Shown: in pieces, positions 9,445-19,400 of the stretch | Layout: every line of letters begins with the position of its first letter | Numbering within the stretch: the stretch's first letter is position 1 | Assembly: GCA_036897625.1 (NCBI GenBank) | Contig: JAYMTA010000158.1 | Coordinates: 1 to 36,688 of the forward strand | From: Pelargonium cotyledonis | Lineage: Eukaryota > Streptophyta > Magnoliopsida > Geraniales > Geraniaceae | DNA length: 36,688 bases | Direction of reading: 5' to 3' | Position numbers and translations under genes: made by a program | The notes under the pieces: generated by a model | Databases searched by the model: none | The model's input: only the letters and a program-made list of their open reading frames with translations | Told to the model about the DNA's origin: nothing

Positions 9445-11366
9445 ATGACGGATGCGAGGTTGATTAGCGAAATGGATGCAAAAGATGTGTACCATGCATC
9501 AATGAGTGGGTGTGTCCTCACCTTGAACGCTTTGCTCCAAAGGAACCCTCTCACTTTCCATCAACTTTCCCTCACATCCAGCTTCACCGAAACTCCTTTG
9601 CACATCGCAGCCTTGCTCGGGCACCGCGAATTCGCAACCGTTCTTTTGGAAAAGAAAAGCTCATTTGCATCAAAGTTGGACTCCTCGGGTCGGTTGCCTC
9701 TTCATTTAGCGTGCGCCGAGGGTCATTTCGAGATCGCCAAGGCTTTGCTAGAAGCAGACCCCGAGGCGTGCACGGTTGCAGATCAAGAAGAGAGACTCCC
9801 ACTCCACTTGGCGGTCATGAGAGGACAAGTAGATATTATTCGAGAGCTGATCCGGAGGCGGCCTGAGGCGGCTCGAGTGACCGCCGAAGGTGACAGTCCT
9901 GTTTTGCATTTGTGTGTTAAATGCGGCCATTTGGAGTCTTTGCGAGCTATTGTGCAGCTACTTGATAACTCATCATCCAGCCTCCTTACGATGAAAGATG
10001 GTGATGGCAACACCGTCTTGCATTTGGCTGTAATGTTGAATCAAAAGAGGGTAAGTGTGTGTGTATATATATATATATGAACATTTTGCTACTGATCAAA
10101 ACTTAATTTATAGGTTAGAGCTGACAATACGTGTGTTCGTACGTGTCATTCTAAAGGTTGCACGTGTTGCACGATCCAACACATGTTTAATACAAAAACT
10201 AAATTGTCATGTTAAAACGGCATGCACGATACAATTAACACAAGCACGATCAAGTACACATTATACGCGCAACATAGAGCCAACCAACATATTTGAAACT
10301 GTTGGAATATAATCTTAAGTTTGACTTTTTAGTTGAGTTGATTCATTAACATTGTAACAACTTGTGACTTTGGGCTCTCTATAATATGTCACTGAGTCTT
10401 TTATACAACTCTTCTCATATCCTTCAAACTCATTTAGACACTCTGTATTAATCTTCTATCGGGTCACCTGCAAAAGTTCAATTTGGGAATGAGCTTTTAT
10501 TTATCTCTTTGATCCATCGGTTCACGAATAATGTTAAAAGTAGGGATCGAGCAAGATCCTATCTATTTCTCTCGGCTCACATGCGCGCAAAGCCATATAT
10601 AACAGGCTTGCAAGTGAGATGACATGTTAGAATATATATTATTAAGTTCTCTAAAATAAATGACATTATTAATTCAATATGTCTGATGTGTTGTTATGAT
10701 TAATTTACAACACGTGTTTTGGTAGCCCAACATAAACACGTCACGATTATAAAGTGTGCGACTCCAAACACACTAATTAATTTCATGCAGTGCATTGTGT
10801 ATATTAACTCTATGACTGAAATCATGACTTCCTTCCTCTCTTAAGAACTACTAAATTTTTGGTTAAATATTGTATATGGGCAGACTATAAAATATTTGGT
10901 TTCACTACCTGGAGCAGAAGCAAATGCAAACACAGAGAACAACAATGGTCTCACCCCATTAGATGTTTTAGAGCGCCACTGCCCCATAAGAGACTTCAAA
11001 ACTCTCGAGATTCGCGACATCCTCGTACAAGGTGGTGTTACAAGAAGAAGCAGCAACAACGTTGTTGTTCGAAATCCAAATAATAGAGAATATCATGATT
11101 ACAGGAGCCCTAGAATGGAGTTTATTTCTGTGGTATTAATGGTGGTGTCGTTTTTGGTCATGTTTCTTGCATATACGTATTTGCAGGCAATTGAAGCCAT
11201 AACTCCCAAGTTTGTTTTGGAAGATCATGGTATGTTAAAAACCATTCAGTTTTGCAGAGCATTTATCATAGTGGCGTGTGCTTACATTGGGTTAATGTAC
11301 GCAATTATGCTATGTAAGTTGGTGTTAAGGTTAGTGCGTCGTTTAAGAGTTACGTTGTTTCACTAG
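9445..11366 (+). CDS. ankyrin-repeat transmembrane protein lacking the PGG motif
   Basis: Exons 9445-10050 and 10884-11366 give about 362 aa. ATGs at 9373 and 9472 are other possible starts; 9445 is preferred because TATA-like blocks reach 9373. Five to six ankyrin repeats are seen (TPLHIAALLGH, LPLHLACAEGH, LPLHLAVMRGQ, LHLCVKCGH, NTVLHLAVML, GLTPLDVLE), then DFKTLEIRDIL as in the ITN1/ACD6/BDA1 superfamily. Family members normally have four membrane helices, the first ending in a PPGGVW-like motif. Here a 25-residue polar linker leads directly to a helix with TYLQAIEAITP (about 282-305), which matches the usual third helix, and one more helix (327-349). The first two helices and the PGG motif are absent, suggesting an internal deletion. 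Relatives act at the plasma membrane in defence or salt stress; whether this shortened form works is unknown. Confidence 0.85.
10114..10755. mobile_element. possible old hAT-like repeat in the ankyrin intron
   Basis: AGAGCTGACAATACGTGTGT at about 10115-10134 and scattered CACGAT, ACACGT and AACACG words to 10290, and again at 10700-10750, resemble common plant non-autonomous hAT elements. The middle (10290-10690) is unrelated AT-rich sequence. No matching right end or target duplication was found. Confidence 0.25.
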
Positions 11367-11523
11367 AGAAAAGTTGCAACCCTTCATGTACGTAAAGGTT
11401 ATGCTATGTAAGTTGGTGTTAAGGCTAGCTACTACGTACGTACGTTGTTTCACTAGAGAAGAGTTGTAACCATTTATGTTATGTTGTTTCACTAAAGAAG
11501 AGTTACAACCCTTCATGTAAAGG
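11307..11523. repeat. repeated 3' end of the ankyrin gene
   Basis: The last coding bases and stop of the ankyrin gene (copy 1, 11307-11400) are repeated at 11401-11479, both opening with ATGCTATGTAAGTTGGTGTT. A third partial copy lies at about 11480-11523. All share GTTGTTTCACTA(G/A)AGAA and the first and third share CAACCCTTCATGTA. The copies differ mainly in the middle (AGTGCGTCGTT versus CTAGCTACTACG). Confidence 0.8.
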
Positions 11524-11564
11524 GTATGATGTAGTCTCTTAAATTATAACCTTTATATTTTCAA

Positions 11565-11949
11565 GGAAAAAGGTTCAATTTAATCATTGAACTATCTAAA
11601 ACGTTTGAATTTAGATCTTTAACTTTCAAGTGTTTCATAATAGTTTAAAATTGAGCAAAACGATTAATTTTAGTCCAAAGTTTGAGCAAATCGTTTGACG
11701 GAAGGACATTCTGTCAAATGGAGAGACGGAATCCGTCAAGTGTGCTGACGTGGACTAATTCCACATCAGCACAACTAACAAATTTCGTCTCCCAATTTGA
11801 CGGAATGTCATTTCGTCAGACGTTTTCGTCCATCGTTAGACTAATTCCAATCACTTTTGTGAACTTTGAACTATTCTGAAACACTTGAATGGTGATGGAC
11901 TAAATCCAAACGTTTTAGATAGTTCAGAGAGTAGATTGAACTTTTTTCC
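11565..11949. mobile_element. Mutator-type foldback MITE, near-complete palindrome
   Basis: The two 190-bp halves are inverted copies down to a loop of about 5 bases (CTAAT at 11755-11759, flanked by CGTGGA and TCCACA). The ends read GGAAAAAGGTTCAAT and, on the other strand, GGAAAAAAGTTCAAT; ACTATCTAAAACGTTTG and CAAGTGTTTCA occur in both arms. Flanking 9-mers TATTTTCAA (11556-11564) and TATTCCCAA (11950-11958) agree at 7 of 9, fitting a Mutator-type 9-bp target duplication. No coding sequence. It lies about 200 bases past the ankyrin stop codon. Confidence 0.75.
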
Positions 11950-12112
11950 TATTCCCAAGCATTCTAATTTGCAATTCAATAAATAAATAAGGTATCTCTT
12001 TGATAAAATTCATCTACTCTTCAATCTCAAAAGAGGCCACAACAATTTAATAATTGATTCAAATGCACGAATTCGTAGCTTTATTTTTCGTACCAGCCAT
12101 GCTTATGATATA

Positions 12113-12365
12113 CTCCATCCGTCCCAAAATGATTGTCTTGTTTGTCAAAATTTTTTGTACCAAAATGAGTGTCTTGTTTCTATTTTTAGGTTATTATATT
12201 ATTGTTTTCTCATATTATCCTTATCACTTATGCACATGAACATATTTGCACATGAGGTGTAGGTGGAAAAGTGAGGACTAAATTGGAAACACGCTTAATT
12301 ATCTTGTAATTTTTAATTTTTACAAAAAAAATAAAAATAAGACACTCATTTTAGTACGGAGAAAG
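12113..12365. mobile_element. Stowaway-like MITE, both ends present
   Basis: About 253 bp flanked by TA on both sides. The left end CTCCATCCGTCCCAAAATGA pairs with the right end, which on the reverse strand reads CTTTCTCCGTACTAAAATGA. Both go on to GTCTT. TA targets and CTCC-type ends are the mark of Tc1/mariner-related Stowaway elements. Confidence 0.8.
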
Positions 12366-12471
12366 TATAATCTTTATGTATGCATGTGTACGTGTCATCA
12401 TCAATAACAGTTTTGCAATTGTTTCTATACATTCTCAAAAAAAGGAAAGTCTTCAAGTCTCAGATTAGGTG

Positions 12472-12671
12472 GTGTTGAAAGTGGGTATTAAAATCTCACA
12501 TAGATATAGAGTTAATAAGCTAATTATATCAATGAAAGCCAAATAAGTTGACATTTTAATAGTAAAAGCTCAAATCATTATGCGGAAGCCGGAGAGTGTT
12601 GAAGTGGGCATTAAAGTCTCAAATTGAGTAGTGAAAAATGGATATCAAAGTAATGGTTAAAGCTCAAACCA
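12472..12671. repeat. diverged direct repeat of unknown origin
   Basis: Two copies open with GTTGAAAGTGGGTATTAAA (about 12475) and GTTGAAGTGGGCATTAAAG (about 12598) and both carry TCTCA soon after and AAAGCTCAAA(T/C)CATT near their ends. No paired ends seen; it may be a fragment of a dispersed repeat. Confidence 0.6.
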
Positions 12672-13401
12672 TTGTATACACATCACCTATAGGTTGTAAC
12701 CATCATTTGTTACAAAAATTGAAATCTCAACATCACAATTATTTGAACGTTATGTTGTCAGAAAAATCATGTCGATACGATGAATGACAACGTGACATGT
12801 GGCATCCAAGTGCCACATCGACCATCTCTAAGAAAAAACTCGCTGACAAGCTCTCGACCTTGCTTTTTAGACCACATTGATTCGTACCGTCTGTTCAAAG
12901 GTGCTCCGTGGCAACTTTCATTCACCAATGGAGCCCAACCAGCACAAGGTCACCAAATAAGCTCAATCTCCAATCGGGTCACCAACCAACACATCCTTAG
13001 ATATAGATGAACTTTAATTGTGATTTATCCTCAAATAAAAATTAGTTTAGTTTTAAAGATGTCAACCGCGTATTTGCGAACCCGCTCAGTAACCTCGTGG
13101 TTTATACCGGAAAATGAACAGAAAATTTCATTGAAAAAAAAAAGAACAGAAAACACCGGTGGAAACAAGAACCACGTCGTCACTGGCAGCGATTCTAGTC
13201 CCATATTCGGCCACGTCACTGGCGCCATCAACTTCCCGTATCCGTCTCCATCTCTAACTGCACTTTCCAATTCTCTCTCTCATTCATGTAATGTGTTAAC
13301 TCAGCAATCTTGTCTTCTTCTTCTTCTGCGACTCTACGCAATTTCTGCATAACCAGTTGATCTCCTTGTAGAGTAGAGGTTTCTGATTCCGAGATCAAAG
13401 A
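12672..13401. other. upstream region of the AFG1-like gene
   Basis: Non-coding. The frames at 12780-13010 and 13020-13352 show no family features. The last 200 bases become pyrimidine-rich (TCTTCTTCTTCTTCT at 13309-13323) and contain ACGTC-type words at 13173-13219; they probably hold the core promoter and 5' leader. A short piece at 13051-13075 recurs at 35931-35955. Confidence 0.5.
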
Positions 13402-16400
13402 ATGAAAAAATTGAGATCAATTGCTTCGCTTGTCTCGTTAGGGTTTAGTCGCCATAAATCTTGCCTCATTTTGAATGCGGTTCGCTATTGCTCTGATGCT
13501 TCGGGTCTCTCCTCCCCCAAGCGTCCAGGTCTCTCCTATCTCTGTATCAAATTCGTAGCTGTGTATTGTTTGGAAGTATATATACACACGCACTTCGTTT
13601 CTGTGCTGCATTTATGATTTATCTGTTTAGCATCGCAGCATTTCTATGTGTTTCTCATACTAGTTGTTTGATTTATTTGTTTACTTGTTGAGTTGTCAGA
13701 TGTGTTTGTAGTTTATTTTCTTTGGATCATTTTAATTAGTTGAATTTGTTCTCTACATTTAGACTCAATCAGTGTGGCTCAAGCTAGAACAGTCTGATCA
13801 TCCGCTAAATACTCAAACCACTAACTTGTTTCCTAGATAGTTGCAAATTTAGTCAAATTTGGAATTATGATGTTTCAACTCTTCATATCAAAGCTAACTT
13901 GAGATTCAGGGAAGGTAAAGTTTCCTTTTCCATAATTGTTGAGAAATTCCGGCAATACTACAGTTAGCAAACATTTTGTGTTATTTCTCATTCCAGTTTC
14001 ATCCACATCAAGCCCCCAAACCAATTTAAAGCTTTAAATCCTTTCATTATCATTCAAATCCTAAAAGCTCAGTCTTTTCTAACTCAATTCTACCATAGCA
14101 GCCACAGCGGATACCGGATAGATCATCATACCTGTCTTGTCAGGCATGTAAGATTGTTTGATAGATATTGGTATTCCATAACCATCGTCTACAATAGAAG
14201 CTGTATTAGATGTGGGATGACCACAAGAATTCTTTCCCTTTTGTTAGTTAATCAATGCAACTGTAAGATATTTTTCAAATGGGAAGTTTACTTCCAAAAT
14301 GTGTCAATCAAGATATCAAAGTAGTACTAGCTGGTAAGCTTTATATTGATGCATTCACACTTATATTAGAATGCTATTAGTTCCATAAAGAATTTGCTTA
14401 GGCACCATTTAATTGAACCCTTTTGCACTTGCTTTATTTTCTGGGAACCTAAAACTGACATCCTTAGCTTTTGTTTTAGAGAACATGCAAGAAGAGGTAA
14501 TAAGATCCTGTTATTCTACAGAGCAATAGTAGTAGTTACCAAATGGTTGCTGAGTTGCTGTTGTAGTCAAAGGTTGATGAGGCAAGATGTAACAAACTTA
14601 AGGGATACTAACTGACTTATTTAAGGGATACTATTGGTAATTCATGCATAACTAACTTCCTGAAAAACAAAAAAGATACTCATTTTGGGACAGAGGGAGT
14701 ATGTGAAATCTTATAATATGAAATTTTCAGTCTGAAATATAGCTTCTGCAGTATTATATGAAAGCTTGCGTGCATTAACTTTATCAAAAGATCAACATTA
14801 TTTCATGCCCTGCCCATCACTGTAATACATAATTATATTTTTGCGGGGTTTTCAACAAGGATTTAAGTATTTAACTCAATCATCTAATTTAGAGGTAAGG
14901 TGGAATGATTTGTCATGCTAATAGCTTGTTTTTAGCTACAGAAATATGGGATTTAGTTATTTGATACTATAAACTATGCTTTAAAACCACACAAATATGC
15001 ATATAGTGGTGCACACTTACTTAGAACCATACTGTGGGTATTAATTTAGATCCATAGAAGATAATTTTCTACTTTTGTTTCAGTTTCTTTTGGTTCTGCT
15101 TTGTGGTTCGAAGCTTCTTCATGCTTTTTTCCTTAATGATGTTTTCATGTTAATAAATTCTATTTTATCAGGACCATTAGTACAGTACAGGAATTTAGTT
15201 GATCAAGGGAAATTGCAGTACGACGCTTACCAAGAAAAGGTTGCTATGGAATTGCAAAACCTACTTGGGAGGTTGGAGCAGTATGAGAAGGAGATGGAGG
15301 AATATCATGTAACATCTAGACTCTGGAACTGGTTTATGTAGATGTTTGAGTTGTAGTATTTTATTTTCTTCTTAACTTGCGCATGTAATGATTTTTGTGT
15401 AATGGTTCCTCGTCCTTGTTGCAGGTAAATCTTGCCAAGTGGGAGAAGGAAAGGGAGAATGAACGTCGCAGGCTTTTGATAGATGAAGCTGACGTCAAAC
15501 AGCAGGGTAACTCTTGGACATCTGTGAATGATCGTAATAAGAGACTTGTTGAAAGATGGATGTTTCGGTACGTTAGATGAGCATTCCTTATTTTTTTCTG
15601 ACATGTGACCTTTTTCGCCATTTTGTCTGATCTGTTTCAAAGATTATCTTCTTATGTTTTAAAAACCAATATTATATTCAGTACAAAGTGCTCATCTCAT
15701 AGTTTTCTGTAATTAGTTTAGGTATGTTCATTTTTTATTACTTTTATTTTTTAATTAAATTCTTTCACTGATATGTGTAATGAAACTCTAATGTAACATT
15801 TTTATGTCAAAACATTTTAATTTGTAGTCTTTAGACTTCAATATTTGTCAAAAGTTTCAATAACACATCATTAAAAGAATGCCAAAGTTGTTTGTTGTGA
15901 CATGTTAACTCTCACATTTTATTAACTTGTGTATTGATGGTGCAAATGCCAGTCTAGATTATCACATTACTCATAACTATTTGGAATCCTCCACTTCGAT
16001 TCTCCTTCTCCAATCCTTCTCTAGTGCCATGTTTTCTGTTAAGTTCTGCATTATCATGCATGTCTCTACTATTTCTTTTTATGTTAAGGTGGGCCTGTCT
16101 ATTCATTTTTATTTAAATTAATCGAATTCCTTGTTCCTTCTTCACTGGAGCATTAGCATCCACATGTTCCTCATTTTTTGTCCGAACCATCTAAAAGGCA
16201 TTCCTTATGTTCAATTGGAGCAATCCCAACTTCTGCTCGAGTGTTTTTATTTGCTATCTTATCCTTGTGTTCCTGCAAATTCCATTTCAGCAATTTCATT
16301 TCTATTGCACCCATTGTTTGGATTTGGAGTCTCCTTGGAGCCTAATACCAAGTGTCATGCAGCATAGCTAGATATGTGACTGACATATACGTAGTTGCAA

Positions 16401-19400
16401 ACGTCGTTCTGTTTTTTCACGTATCATAATATATGATGCAGTAAGTTATTACTTGCAAACATTTGGTCATCCGTTATCAGGATTTACTTATCTGCAAACT
16501 TCTGTTGATGGCATTTCTTCTCTCTCAGGAGACCTGGAAATGTAGAACCAGGAGTAGGGAAATGGGTTTCATACCTTAATCGAGAGAGGAAGTTGGATTC
16601 ACTTGTCGGTCACCGCCCAATCGCTCCTACAGCCCCTAAAGGGGTGTATATATATGGCAGTGTTGGCAGTGGTATGTTGCTAAATCTTGTGGTAAAAAAA
16701 GTGCAATTTGAATAATTTGTTGTCTAGACTGTAGAATCTAGATTTTTGTTTAAAAAATGTTCCTCTTCATATATTTGATACCGGTATATGTACCTTATTA
16801 CCTTTTAAGCCCTTTCTGCACTTTTGACCTTTAATCTTGTTGACTTGTATATTTACGGAAGGTTATCATGGACACTGCAGGGAAGACAATGCTTATGGAT
16901 ATGTTTTTCAGTGCAACCGAAGGAATTGTTAAACACCGAAGAAGGTTTCATTTTCATGAGGTAAGTTATGTGGATACACAAGATTGTGCCCCAGCTAAGT
17001 GTACGTGTTTGAGATACTTGGTGAAACATTAGAGTCTATACACTTACAAGGAGCTAGAAATGTACTGTTTTAGGCAAAATTATGTAATAGAGATACGTAG
17101 ATTTATAAATTTCAAGATTTAATAGCAAGTAATCTCATGAGAAATTCAGACTTTTTAGATTTCTGCCACTCAGAGCCCCACTTATATGTACATAGTAGGG
17201 ATTTGCCACACCCATGAACTGCTAATTCCCCCAATCGACCCACTTCAGTTTTCTTTGACTGCAAACAATTAGAGGATGGGAATAAAAATAGACACACCAT
17301 TGGACTCAACCTTCTAAAGAAAACGTGTATGCATCTTTTCTGGCCGGATCCCTAATGCAGTGCTGTAGTGAATTAAAATGCAAGTTTTCTCCTACAGAAA
17401 CTACCCAAAGGACTCCTATCAAAATCAAGCAACTCAATGACATCATTTGAAGAGTTTAAGACAAACTGAGATATTAACATTGAGCTGAAAACCTGAATTT
17501 GTAATAAATTCATTTCCTTTAGTGATTGCGACTTAAAATTTGACAGTGATCATGAAAAGAAAAAGTGATTCAAAAACCAAAAAGTCTCCTGTAACATGTG
17601 TATGAATAGTTGGAAAACATCTTATGACATTTATATGGTTTAAGATATGATCAAATCAATAAGTCACTATCTGAGGCTACATATTAGTAACTAGGGGCAC
17701 TTGTGATACCTGATCTGTCTAATATACCAGAAAGATCTCAACGAATAGTATTTTCCTTTTATCACCTGGAATTTTTGACATAGTGATGTGAATTTTAATA
17801 AAACTTTGAGCTACATGTTATTTGGGCCACATCAATGATATCTCATGACTCATAAACCCATATTGAAGAGTAAAAACATGGTGTTTCAACAGTTTATAGT
17901 TCTTTTGTATGATTCTATGATGGGACAATCAAGGAATTCCCATTCATAAACTTTGAGCAACATGTTAATCGAGCACATAAGTGAAATCACGCTACCCAGG
18001 CACCCTATACAGTCTTCATAGTGTTGCTTAAGTTTTTTATTTTATTTACACTATTATGGTTTGATCAAGAAACCCACACCCACACCCACATCCACATCCA
18101 CATCCATGAACGTTCATGAAAGTTCTCATCTAATCTTTTAAACATTATAATGGATAGAAATATTGTGCCTTTTTTTTGTTAATTTAATACTTCAAATTTT
18201 CAAAAATTGAATTGATCAGTGTGAATTTTGTGGTTCTGTTAATGGGAAGGAATATCCTGCTAAGTTTACTTCAGTACTAATGTGGCATGTTTTGATTTCG
18301 TTCACAGGCTATGCTTGAGATAAATGATCGTATGCATAAGATATGGAAAAAACAAGTGGAGGAAAATTCATCTCAGTCAAGCATTTCAAGTTGGATTATG
18401 AATCTTCCTGTTGATTCGAAAGTTAAGGAATGGTTAGCTGAAGAAGAGAGATATAAGCAAGAGATACAGATGAAAAACATTCTTCCTGCCGTTGCAGATA
18501 AATTCCTTGTGGACCAACAATTGAATCAAAGGGGTGCAAGCATTCTCTGCTTTGATGAGATACAGGTGAGATAATAAACATGCTGATAAAGTTTGTTGCA
18601 ACCAATTAATATTTTTGCTGATGTACTTCGCATGGGAGAGAAAACGAGCAAGGATATTTATCTTGAATATATGGAAAAAGAGCCCCAATACATTGCTTAT
18701 GGCTTTACGGCCACTTAATTTCTATTTTTCTAGCATGGATTCTTAATTATAGTGGGTTCAATTTTCTTTTCCATATCTGCATTTCTAGAAGGTATGAATG
18801 GATGATGTTGTCTACTAATATGAAATTCTTATTCTCTCAAACATGAGAGCTGCTAAACTCTCATAAGTCATAAGTGAATGATTCACAAATTAGATGTAAG
18901 CTCCAATATTGACTTCTGGTTTTGGATTGAGTGCATTCTAGAAAGCTAAGGACCTCAATAACCTTAATATGATGTCTTTGGTTCATTGATCTCTCATGAT
19001 ATAAATTTCAAGTGAACTACGAGCTTTATAATGATAGGAAGAGAAGCTGAAAGGAAACATTGCTAGAAGTATCTGCTTACTGATTTCGCCACGCTTATGA
19101 GTTATGACTTTTAGTTTCTTGCTTTCCTTTACAGACTGTTGATGTGTTTGCTATTGTGGCCTTGTCTGGAATTGTAAGCAGATTGTTGAGTAATGGAACT
19201 GTTCTTGTGGCCACCAGTAACCGAGCACCAGAAGATTTAAATCAGGTTTGTGTAAAACTAATTTTTTAGAATAACTTCCACCTTTTTTGCTGTTTTTTTT
19301 TTATTGTTTTTGTTTTTGTTTATCATGTTTAAGCTCCATTAGTTTCAGCAAATCCTACATAGTTTAACCTCCATTGTTTGCTCTCTTTGATTTAATATGA

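Noticed and set aside
9510-10013. Other-frame and antisense frames over the ankyrin exon
   Set aside because: Shadows of the ankyrin coding exon; Arg/Ser-rich with no domain.
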